This document shows, piece by piece, positions 50,567-62,911 of a stretch of DNA of 64,000 nt. The notes beneath the pieces are model-generated. The model was not told the DNA's origin. It did no database searches and worked only from the letters and a program-made list of their open reading frames with translations. Numbering within the stretch: position 1 is the stretch's first letter; each line of letters begins with the position of its first letter. The translations under genes were made by a program, and so were the position numbers. The stretch comes from Babylonia areolata (lineage: Eukaryota > Mollusca > Gastropoda > Neogastropoda > Buccinidae): positions 36,607,729 to 36,671,728 of the forward strand of contig NC_134878.1 of NCBI RefSeq assembly GCF_041734735.1. The letters run 5' to 3'.

Positions 50567-53500
50567 ATTCGTTTCTACCCCCACTACAACTCCCTTTCCA
50601 CCTTTTCTACACTCCTTCCTTTCTACTCCCTCTTCACTCCTTCTTGCCAACACCTTCTACACTTCCCTATCCACCCCCTCTACACTATTTCTTTTCTACC
50701 CTCTACACTATCCTTCCTTTCCACCCCTTCTACACTCCATCCTTTCCACCACTTCTACAGTCCTTCCTTTTCACCTCCTCTACTCTTTCCTTTCCACCAC
50801 CTCTACACTCCTTCCTTTCTACTCCCTGTACACTCCTGCCAGCAGCCTCTACACATCCCTTTACACCCCCTCTACACTCCTTTCTTTGTACCCGCTGAAC
50901 AGTCCTTCCTTTCTACTCCATCTATAGCTCCCTTTCCACCCCCTCTACACTCCTTCCTTTCTATTCCCTCTACACTCCGTCCTGCCAACATCCTCTACAC
51001 TTTCCTGTCCACCCACTCTACACTGTTTCCTTTCTACCCTCTCCACTATCCTTCCTTTCCACCCCTTCTACACTCATTCCTTTCCACCCCTTCTAAAAGA
51101 TTTCCTTTTTACATCCACTACACGTCAATTTTCTCCTCCTCTACACTCATTCCTTTCCACCCCTTCCACAGTCATTCCTTTTGAACTCCTGTACAAATCC
51201 CTTTCCACCAGCTCTACACACCTTCCTTTCTACTCCCTCTACACTCCTTCCTGCCAATGCCACTCCACACTTCCCTATCCAACCCCTCTACACTCCTTCT
51301 TTTCTACCTGCTCAAACGTCCTTCCTTTCTACCCCCTCTACAACTCCCTTTCCACTTCCTCTACACTCCTTCCTTTCTACTCCATCAACACTCCTTTCTG
51401 CCAAAACCCCTCTACACTGCTTCCTTTTTGCCAAGTCCACTATCCTTCCATTCCACCCCATCTACAGTCATTCCTATCCATCCCTTCTCCAGTCCTTCCC
51501 TTTGAACTCCACTACACGTCCCTTTCCACCTCCTCCTTACTCTTTCGTTTCTACTCCGTCTACACTCCTTCCTGCTAACACCCTGTACACTTTCCTTTCC
51601 ACCCTCTCTACACTCCGTCCTTCATACCCGCTCAACAGTCATTCCTGTCTACCCCCTCAACAACTCCCTTTCAACCTTCTCTACACTCCTTCCTTTCTAC
51701 TCCCTCTACACTCATTCCTGCCAATGCTCTCTAGACTTCCGTTTCCACCCCTATACACTTCTTCCTTTCTACCCATTCCACTATCCTTCCATTCCACTTC
51801 ATCTACACTCATTGCTTTCCACTCCTTCTACAGTCCTTCCTTTTGAACACATCTACACGTCCCTTTCCACCTCCTCTACACTCCTTCCTTTCTACTCCCT
51901 CTACACTACTTCCTACCAACACCCTCTGCACTTCCATTTTCACATTCCTACACTGCTTCCTTTCTACCCTCTCCACTATCCTTCCTTTCCACCCTATCTA
52001 CACTCCTTCCTTTCCATCCCATCTACAGTCCTTCCTTTTGACCTCCTATACACTTCCCTTTCCACAACCTCTACACTCCTCCCTTTCTACTCCCTCTAAA
52101 CTCCTTCCCGGCAACACCCTCTACACTTCCCTTTCCACCACCTCCACACGCCTTCCTTTGTACTCGATCCTTCCTTTCTACGTCCTCTACAACTCCCTTT
52201 CCACCCCCTCTACACTCCTTCCTTTCTACTCCATCTACACTCCTTCCTGTCAACACCTTCTACACTTCTCTTTCGACCCTCCTACACTGCTTCCTTTCTG
52301 CCCTCTCCACTATCCTTCCTTTCCACCGCTTATACATTCCTTCCTTTTGACCTCTTCTACACTTCCCTTTCCAACACCTCTACACTCCTTCCTTTCCACC
52401 ACTCTACACTCCTTCCTTTCCACCCGCTCAACAGTCCTTCGTTTCTACCCCCTCTACAACTCCCTTTCCACCTCATCTACACTCCTTCCTTTCTACTCCC
52501 TCTCCACTTCTTCCTACCAACATCCTCTACACTTCCCTTTCCACCCCCTGTACACTGTTTTCTTTCTACCCTCTCCACTATCCTTCCTATCTACCCCTTC
52601 TACACACCATCCTTTCCACCCCTTCTACAGTCCTTTTTTTCACCTCCTCTACACTTCCCTTTCCACCACCTCTACACTCCTTCCTTTCTACTCCCTCTAC
52701 ACTCCTTCCTGCCAACACCATGTACATTTCCCTTTACACCCCCTCTACACTCCTTCCTTTCTACCCACTCACCAGTTCTTTTTTCTACCCCTCTACAGCT
52801 CCCTTTCCACCCCCTCTACACTCCTTCCTTTCTACTCCCTCTGCACTCCTTCCTGGTAACACCCTCTACACTTCCCTCTCCACCCCCTCTACACTGTCTA
52901 ATTTCTACCCTCTCCACTATCCTTCCTTTCCACCCCTTCTACACTCATTCCTTTCCACCACTTCCACAAGGCTTCCTTTTGACCGCCTCAACACGTCACT
53001 TTCCACCTCCTCTTCACTCCTTCCTTTCTACTCCCTCTAAACTCCTTCCTGCCAACACCTTCTACACTTCCCTTTTCACCGCCTCCACAAAGCTTCCTTT
53101 CTACCCACTCCACTATCCTTCCTTTCTACCCTATCTGCACTCCTTCCTTTCCAGCGTTTCTACAATCCTTCCTTTTGAACTTCTCTACTCTTCACTTTCC
53201 ACATCTCTACACTGCTTCCTATCTCCTCCCTCTACACTCCTTCCTGCTAACCCCCTCTACACACCACTTTGTATCCACTCTACAAGCCTTCCTTTCTACC
53301 CGATCGACAGTACTTCCTTTATACCACTTCTACAACTCCCTTTCCACCTCCTCTACACTCCTTCCTTTCTACTCCCTCTACACTCCTTCCTGCCAACACC
53401 CTCTACACTTTCATGTCCACCCTTCTCCACTGCTTCCTTTCTACAGAGTCCACTATCCTTCCATTCCACCACATCTACAGTCATTCCTTTCCAACCCTTG

Positions 53501-56500
53501 TACAGTCCTTCCTCTTGAACTCCTCTACACGTCCCTTTCCACCTCCTCTACACTCCTTCCCTTTTACTCCCTCTACACTCCTTCCTGCCAACACCCTCTA
53601 GAATTCCCTTTTCACCCTACCTACACTACTTCCTTTCCCCCCTCTCCACTATCCTTCCTTTCCACCCCATCTACACTCCTTCCTTTCCAACCCTTCTAGA
53701 ATCCTTCCTTTTCACCTCCTCTACACTTCTCTTTCCACCACCTCTACACTCCTCCCTTTCTGCTCCCTCTACACTCCTTCCCGCCAACACCCTCTACACT
53801 TCCGTTTCCACCCCCTCTACACTCCTTCCTTTCTACCCGCTAAACAGTCCTTCATTTCTACCCCCTCTAGAACTTCCTTTCCACCTCCTCTACACTCCTT
53901 CCTTTCTACTCCCTCTCCACTCCTTCCTGCCAACACCCTCTACACTTCCCTTTCCACACCCTCTACACTGTTTTCTTTCTACCCTCTCCACTATCCTTCC
54001 TTTCCACCCCTTCTACACACCATCCTTTCCACCCCTTCTACAGTCCTTCTTTTTCACCTCCTCTACAGTTCCCTTTCCACCCCCTCTACACTCCTTCCTT
54101 TCTACTCCCTCTACACTCCTTCCTGCCAACACCCTCCACACTTCCCTTTCCATCCCCTCTACAGGCCTTCCTTTCTACCTGATCGAAAGTCCTTCGTTTC
54201 TACCCCCTATACAACTCCCTTTCCACCTATTCTATGCTCCTTCCTTTCTACTCCCTCTACACTCCTTCCTGGCAACACCCTGTACAATTCCCTTTACACC
54301 CCCTCTACACTCCTTCCTGTCTACCCACTCACCAGTTCTTCCTTTCTACCCCCTCTACAGCTCCCTTTCCACCCCCTCTACACTCCTTCCTTTCTCCTCC
54401 CTCTACACTCCTTCCTGGCAACACCGTCTACATTTCCCTTTCCACCCCCTCTACACTGTCTCCTTTCTACCCTCTCCACTATCCTTCCTTTCCACCCCTT
54501 CTACACTCATTCCTTTCCACCCCTTCTAGAAAACTTCCTTTTGACCTCCTCAACACGTCACTTTCCACATCCTCTACACTCCTTCCTTTCTACTCCCACT
54601 AAATTCCTTCCTGCCAACACCTTCTACACTTCCCTTTTCACCACCTCTACAATGCTTCCTTTCTACCCACTCCACTATCCTTCCTTTCCACCCCATCTAC
54701 AGTCCTTCCTTTCCACCATTTCTACAGTCCTTCCTTTTGACATACTCTAGACTTTCCTTTCCACCAGCTCTACACTCCTTCCTTTCTACTCCCTCTACTC
54801 TCCTTCCTGACATCACGCTCTACACTTTCCATTCCACCCACTCTACACGCCTTCCTTTCTAGCTTATCGACAGTCCGTCCTTTCTACCCCCTCTATAACT
54901 CCCTTTCCAACTCCTATACACTCATTCCTTTCTACCCCCTACACACTCCTTTCTGCCAACACCCTCTACACTTCCCTTTCCACACCTTTACACTGCTTCG
55001 TTTCTACCCAGACCATAATCCTTCCATTCCACCCGATCTACACTCATTCCTTTCCAGCCCTTCTACAGTCCTTCCTTTTGAACTCCTGTACACGTTCCTT
55101 TCCACCTCCTCTACACACCTTCCTTTCTACTTCCTCTACACTCCTTCCTGCCAACAACGTCCACACTTCCCTTTCTACCCCCTCTACAGGCCTTCCTTTC
55201 TACCTGATCGAATGTCCTTCGTTTCTACCCCCTTTACAACTCCCTTTCCACCTCCTCAACACTACTTCCTTTCTACTCAATCTACACTCCTTACTGCCAA
55301 CATCTTCTACACTTCCCTTTTCACCCCTTCTACAATTTTTCCTTTATATCCTCTATACTATCCTTCCTTTCCACCGCTTCTACACTCCATCCTTTCCACC
55401 CATTCAACAGTCCTTCCTTTTGACCTCCTCTACACGTCCCTTTCCACCTCCTCTACACTCCTTTCCTTTCTACTCCCTCTACACTCTTTCCTGGCAACAC
55501 CCTCTACACTCCCGTTTCCAACCCAGCTTCCTTTCTACCCTATCAACTATCATTTCATTCCACCCCGTCTACACTTATTCCTTTTCCACCCCTTCTACAA
55601 GACTTCCTTTCTACCTCATCTACACGTCCCTTTCCACCTCCTCTACACTCCTTCCTTTCTATTCCCTCTAAACTCTTTCCTGGCATCACCTTCTACACTT
55701 ACCTTTTCACCCCCTATACAGTGCTTCCTTTCTACCCACTCCACTATCCTTCCTTTCCACCCCATCTACACCCGTTCCTTTCCACTATTTCTACTGCCAT
55801 ACCCTCTACACGTCACTTTCCACCCCATCTACACTCCTTCCTTTACACCCTTTCTACAGTCCTTCCTTTTGACATACTCTAGACTTTCCTTTCCACCACC
55901 TCTACCTTCCTTCCTTTCTACTCCCACTCAACTCCTTCCTGCCAACACCCTCTACATGTCCGTTTCCAACCAATCTACACTCCTTCTTTTCCACCATTTT
56001 TACAGTCCTTCCTTTTGTCCTACTCTACACTTCGCATTCCACCACCTCTACACTCCCCCCTTTCTACTCCCTCTACACTCCTTCCTGCCAACAACCTCTA
56101 CACTTCTCTTTCCTCTACACTCCTTCCTTTCTAACCGCTGAACAGTCCTTCCTTTGTACCCCCTCTACAACTCCCTTTCCATCTCCTCTACACTCCTTCC
56201 TTTCTACTCCCTCTACACTCCTTCCTGCCAACACCCTCTATATTTCCCTTTTCACCCCCCTACACTGCTTCCTTTCTACCCTCTCCACTGTCCTTCCTTT
56301 CCATCTCATCTACACTCCTTCCTTTATACTCCCTCTGCACTCTTTCCTGCCAACACCCTCTACACTTGTCTTTCCACCCCCTTTACACCGTTTCCTTTCT
56401 ACCCTCTCCACTATCCTTCCTTTCCACCGCTTCTACACTCCTTGCTTTCCACCCCTTCTACAGTCCTTCCTTTTGACCTCCTCTACACTTCCATTCCACC

Positions 56501-56903
56501 ACTGTTACACTCCTTCCTTTCTACTCCCTCTACACTCCTTCCTGTCAAGACCCTCTACACTTCCCTTTCCACGCCCTCTACACTCCTTCCTTTCTACCCG
56601 CTCGACAGTCCTTCCTTTCCACCACCTCTGCAACTTCCTTTCCACCTTCTCTACACCCCTTCCTTTCTACACTCCTTCCTGGCAACACCCTCTACACTTC
56701 CGTTTCCACCCGTCTATACTGCTTCCTTTCTAACCAGTGCACTATCCTTCCATTCCACCCCATCTACACTCATTCCTTTCCACATCTTGAACAGTCCTTC
56801 CTTTTGAACTCCTCTAAACGTCCCTTTCCACCTCCTCTACACTTCTTCCTTTCTACTCCCTCTACACTCCTTCCAGCCAACACCCTCTGCACTTCCCATT
56901 TCA

Positions 56904-56915
56904 CCCCCCCCCCCC
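56904..56915 (+). repeat. Poly-C run (C12) at monomer boundary
   Basis: Twelve C after CACTTCCCATTTCA, at the same monomer boundary as the runs in the left block. Confidence 0.9.
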
Positions 56916-58947
56916 TATTCTCCTTCCTTTCTACCCTATCTACACTCCTTCCTTTCCACCCCTTCTACAGTCCTTCCTTTTGACCCCCTCTACACTTCCC
57001 TTTCCACCACCTCTACACTCCCTCCTTTCTACTTCCTCTACACTCCTTCCTACCAACACCATCTACATTTCCCCTTCCACCCCCTCTAAACTCTTCCTTT
57101 CTACCCACTCAACAGTCCTTCCTTTCTACGCACTCTACAACGCCCTTTCCACGTCCTCTACACTCCTTCCTTTCTACTCCCTATACACTCTTTCCTGGCA
57201 ACACCCTCTACACTTCCGTTTCCACCCCTCTACACTGCTTCCTTTCTACCCTGTCCAGTATCATTCCATTCCATCCCATCTACACTCATTCCTTTCCACC
57301 CTTTGTACAAGACTTCCTTTTGACCTCCTCTACACGTCCCTTTCCACCTCCTCTACACTCCTTCCTTTCTACTACCTCTACACTCCTTCCTGTGAACACC
57401 TTCTACCCTTCCCCTTTCACCCCCTCTACAGTGCTTCCTTTCTACGCACTCCATTATCCTTCCTTTCCACCCCATCTACACTCCTTCCTTTCCACCATTT
57501 CTACGGTCCTTCCTTTTGACCTACTCTAGACTTTCCTTTCCACCACTTCTACGCTCATTCATTTCTTACATCATTTCTACTCCCTCTACACTCCTTCCTG
57601 CCAACACCCTCTACACGTCCCTTTCCACCCCAACTACGCTCCTTTCTTTACACCATTTCTACAGTCGTTCCTATTTACCTACTCTAGACTTTACTTTACA
57701 CCACCTCTACACTCCTTCCTTTATACTCCCTCTACACTCCTTCCTGCCAACATCCTCTACACGTCCCTTTCCACCCCCTCTACACGCCTTCCTTTGTAGC
57801 CAACCGACAGTCCTTCCTTTGTACCCCCTCTACAACTCCCTTTCCACCTCCTCTATGTTCCTTCCTTTCTACTCCTTCTACACTCCTTACTGCCAACACC
57901 CTCTACATTTCCCTTTTCACCCCTCCATACACTACTTCCTTTCTACCCTCTCCACTGCCCTTCCTTTCCACCCCATCTACACTCGTTACTTTCCTCCCCT
58001 TCTACAGTCCTTCCTTTTGACCTCCTCCACACTTCCCTTTCCACCACCTCTACACTCCTCCCTTTCTACTCTCTCTGTACTCCTTCCTGTGAACACACTC
58101 TACACTTCTCTTTCCACCCCCTCTACACTCCTTCCTTTCTACACGATCAACAGTCCTTCGTTTCTACCCCCTCTGCTACTCCCTTTCCACCTCCTCTACA
58201 CTCTTTCCTTTCTACTCCCTGTACAATCCTTCCTGCCACCACCCTCTACACTTCACTTTCCACGCCCTCTCCACTCCTTCCTTTCTACCCACTCAACAGT
58301 CCTTCCTTTCTACTCCCTCTACAACTCCCTTTCCACCTCCTCTACACTCCTTCCTTTCTACTCCCTCTACACTCCTACCTGCCAACACCCTCTACACTTC
58401 CCTTTTCACCCCCACCCCCCCTACACTGCTTCCTTTCTACCCTGTCCACTGTCCTTCCTTTCTACCCTATCTACACTCCTTACTTTCCACTCCTTCTGCA
58501 GTCCTTCCTTTTGACCCCCTCTGCACTTCCATTTCACCACCTCTACACTCCTTCCTTTCTATTCACTCTACACTCCTTCCTGCCAACACCCTCTACACTT
58601 CCCTTTCCACGCCCTCTACACTCCTTCCTTTCTACACGCTCAACAGTCCTTCCTTTCTAACCCCTCTATAACTCCCTTTCCACCTCCTCTACAATCCTTC
58701 CTTTCTACTCCCTCTACACTCCTTCCTGTGAACACCCTCTACACTTCCGTTTCCACCCCACTACACTGCTTCCTTTCTACTCAGTCCACTATCCTTCCAT
58801 TCCACCACATCTACGCTCATTCCTTTCCACCCCTTCTACAGTCCTTCTTTATGAACTCATCTCCACGTCCCTTACCACTTCCTCTACACTTCTTGCTCAC
58901 TACTCCCTCTGCACTCCTTTGTGCCAACACCCTCTACACTTCCCATT

Positions 58948-58984
58948 CCCCCCCCCCAGGCCCCCCCCCCCCACACACACACAC
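58948..58984 (+). repeat. Compound poly-C and CA repeat
   Basis: C10, AGG, C12, then about six CA units, placed after CACTTCCCATTC. This is the most altered example of the recurrent C-run site. Confidence 0.9.
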
Positions 58985-60532
58985 TCTTCCTTTCTACCCT
59001 CTCCACTATCCTTCCTTTCCACCGTTTCTACAGTCCTTCCTTTTGACCTACTCTAGACTTTCCTATCCACCACCTCTACACTCCCTCCTTTCTATTCCCT
59101 CTACACTCATTCCTGCCAACACCATCTACACGTCCCTTTCCACCCCCTGTACACTCCTTCCTTTCTAGCCGATTGACAGTCCTTCCTTTATACCCCCTCT
59201 ACAACTCCCTTTCCACCTCCTCTACACTCCTTCCTTTCTACTCCCTCTACACTCTTTCCTGGCAACACCCTCTACACTTCTCTTTCCACCCCCTCTACAC
59301 AGTTTCCTTTCTACTCTCTCCACTATCCTTCCTTTCCACCCCATCTACACTCCTTCCTTTCCACCTCTTTTATAGTCCTTCCTTTTGACCTCCTCTACAG
59401 TTCCCTTTCCACCACCTCTACACTCCTTCCTTTCTACTCCCTCTCCACTCCTTCCTGGCAACACCCTCTACACTTCCCCTTCCACCCCCTCTACACTCCT
59501 TCCTTTCTATCCCCTCTACAACTCCCTTTCCACCTCCTCTACACTCCTTCCTTTCTACTCACTCTACACTCCTTCCTGCCAACACCCTCTATACTTCCGT
59601 TTCCACCCCTATACACTGCTTCCTTTCTACCCTGTCCACTATCATTCCATTCCACCCCATCTACACTCATTCCTTTCCACCCCTTCTACAAGACTTCCTT
59701 TTGACCTCATCTACACGACCCTTTCCATCTCCTCTGCACTCCTTCCTTTCTACACCCTCTACGCTCCTTCCTGCCAACACCATCTACACTTCCCTTTACA
59801 CTCCCTCTACAGTGCTTCCTTTCTACCAACTCCACAATCCTTCCTTTCCAACCCATCTACACTCCTTTCTTTCCACATTTCTACAGTTCTTCCTTTTGAC
59901 CTACTCTAGATTTTCCTTTCCACCACCTCTACACTCCTTCCTTTCTACTCCCTCTTCACACCTTCCTGCCACCACCGTCTACACGTCACTTTCCACCCCC
60001 TCTACACATCTTCCTTTCTAGCCAATGGACAGTCCTTTCCTTGTACCCCGTAAACAACTCCCTTTCCACCTCGTCTACACTCCTTCCTTTCTACTTCCTC
60101 TACACTCCCTTTTGCCAACACCCTCTACACTTCCCTTTTCACCCCCCTTACACTGCTTCCTTTCAACACTGTCCACTATCCTTCCTTTCCACCCCATCTA
60201 CACTCATTCCTTTCCACCCCTTCTGCAAGCCTTCCTTTAGACCTCCTCTACACGTCCCATTCCACCTCCTCTACACTCCTTCCTTTCTACTCCCTCTACC
60301 CTCCTTCATGCCAACACACTCTACACTTCCCTTTTCACCCCCTCTACACAGCTTCCTTTCTACGCTCTCTACTGTCCTTCCTTTTCACCCCAGCTACACT
60401 CCTTCCTTTCCACCCCGTGTATAGTCCTTCCTTTTCAAGTCCTCTAAACGTCCCTTTCCACCTCCTCTACAATCCTTCCTTTCTACTCCCTCTACACTCC
60501 TTCCTGCCAACACCCTCTACACTTCCCTTTTA

Positions 60533-60549
60533 CCCCCCCCCCCCCCCCC
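60533..60549 (+). repeat. Poly-C run (C17) at monomer boundary
   Basis: Seventeen C after CACTTCCCTTTTA and before ACACTGTTTCC. Confidence 0.9.
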
Positions 60550-62182
60550 ACACTGTTTCCTTTCTAACCTCTCCACTATCCTTCCTTTCCACCCCATCTA
60601 CACTCATTCCATTCCACCCCTTCTACAAGCCTTCCTTTTGACCTCTACACGTTCCTTTCCACCTCCTCTAAATTCCTTCCTTTCTACTCCCTCTACACTC
60701 TTTCCTGGCAACACCTTCTACACTTCTCTTTTCAACCCCTCTACAATGCTTCCTTTCTCCCCACTCCACTATCCTTCCTTTCCACCCCATCTACACTCCT
60801 TACTTTCCACCTCTTTTACAGTCCTTCCTTTTGACCTCCTCTACACTTCCCTTTCCACCACCTCTACACTCCTTCCTTTCTAGTCCCTCTCCACTCCTTC
60901 TTCCCAACACCCTCTACACTTCCCCTTCCACCCCGTCTACACTCCTTCCTTTCTACTCGCTCAACAGTCCTTCCTTTCTATCCCCTCTACAACTCCCTTT
61001 CCACCTCCTCTACACTCCTTCCTTTCTACTCCCTCTACACTCTTTCCTGGCAACACCCTCTACACTTCCGTTTCCACCCCTATACACTGTTTCCTTTCTA
61101 CCCTGTCCACTATCATTCCATTCCACCCCATCTACACTCATTCCTTTCACCCTTTCTACAAGACTTCCTTTTGACCTCATCTACACGACCCTTTCCACCT
61201 CCTCTACACTCCTTCCTTTTTACTCCCTCTACACTCCTTCCTGCCAACACCTTCTACACTTCCCTTTTCACCCCCTCTACAGTGCTTCCTTTCTACCCAC
61301 TCCACAATCCTTCCTTTCCACCCCATCTACACTCCTTCCTTTCCACCATTTCTACAGTCCTTCCTTTTGACCAACTCTAAACTTTCCTTTCCATCACCTC
61401 TACACTCCTTCCTTTCTACTCCCTCTTCACACCTTCCTGCCACCACCCTCTACACGTCCCTTTCCACCCCCTCTACACACCTTCCTTTCTAGACAATCGA
61501 CAGTCCTTCCTTTGTACCCCCTCTACAACTCCCTTTCCACCTCCTCTACACTCCTTCCTTTCTACTCCCTCTACACTCTTTCCTGCCAACAGCTTCTACA
61601 CTTCCCTTTTCAACTCCTCTATAATGCTTCCTTTCTACCCACTCCACTATCCTTCCTTCCTACCCCATCTACACTCCTTCCTTTCCACTCCTTCTACAGT
61701 CCTTCCTTTTGAACTCCTCTACACTTCCCTTTCCACCACCTCTACACTACTCCCTTTCTACTCCCTGTACACTCCTTCCTGCCAACACCCTCTACACTTC
61801 CCTTTCCACGCCCTCTACTCTACTTCCTTTCTACCCGCTCAACAGTCCTTCCTTTCTACCCCCTCTGCAGCTCCCTTTCCACCTCCTCTACAATCCTTCC
61901 TTTCTATTCCCTCTACACTCCTTCCTGGCAACACCCTCTACACTTTCGTTTCCACCCCTCTACACTGCTTCCTTTCTACCCAGTCCACGATCCTTCGATT
62001 CCACCCCTTCTACAGTCCTTCCTTTTGAACTCCTCTACACTTCCCTTTCCACACCCTCTACACTCCTTCCTTTCTACCCGCTCAACAGTCCTTCCTTTCT
62101 CCCCCCTCTACAACTCCCTTTCCACCTCCTCTACACTCCTTCCTTTCCACCTCCTTCCTTTCTATTCCCTCTACACTCTTTG

Positions 62183-62911
62183 TTCAGGTGAGGTCAGGTC
62201 ATTAGATCTGCTACTGGTAACCTGTAATCCAGTACAACCTGTTCAGGGTTGGGTTGCCGGTGACTAAACCGTCACTCCCACCGCTCCCTTCCGGGACTGG
62301 TGAGGCGGGTGGCTAGACACTCTTATGGAGATCTATAACAGGGCGTTGGCTCAGGAGAGCCACCGACGGCCATCTAGCTCCACCGTGCTGTGTGCATGCC
62401 ACACGCAGTTGGCCCCCGGGGTGTGTCTACCCATGCATGCGAAGTCTGGATCCGACAGAATCTGCGGAAGAAACCTATCGGTTCAACGGAGAGGAAGGTG
62501 GTTACAGCAACGCACTGTGGAGTACAGAGAGCAAGATGAGACACCGAAAGGATATCTTGTTCATCCACTGCATCCGTGCTCATCCTTCAGTCGTCTCGAC
62601 TTAGTCTTGCCACTGGAAATTGGTGGACCCGGACGAGAGAGTGAGGTCGACGTTGCGCAACTCCTCTTCACTTTAAACAAACTCATCGTGCAAGTCATCA
62701 GTCATCCAAAATGACCTTTCATCCTTCATCATTTCATCACCCCCAAGTCCTGTGGCGACAGGCGAGCGACGAAACGACAGGTGTGGGTACACTGGCAGTC
62801 GCAGCCGCAGACCTGCACGCAGGTGGCTCAGGCCATAGGGTCGTTCTTCGTCGACAGGAGCAGCAATGGAGCTCGGCAGCTGTCTGAGCGTCTGAGTAGC
62901 CCTCTTTAGGA
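62183..62911 (+). other. LINE 5' untranslated region
   Basis: About 730 bp of mixed-composition sequence between the satellite and the first plausible start. Short frames here have no recognisable domain and no consistent link to the endonuclease. A CTCCCACCGCTCCCTTCCGG stretch at about 62275 and GGCGGGTGGCTAGACAC near 62305 look like conserved 5' UTR blocks, but this is an impression only. Confidence 0.6.

Larger units (their letters stand above)
49806..62182 (+). repeat. Pyrimidine-rich higher-order satellite, right block
   Basis: Same monomers, order and orientation as the left block. It resumes at CCTTCCTTTTGACCTCC, which in the left block follows CCACCCCTTCTACAGT. Both the 146 bp hexamer and the 196 bp octamer are present; a spot check of GGCAAC at 61049 and GCCAAC at 61243 gives 194 bp. 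No gene is seen. Confidence 0.95.
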
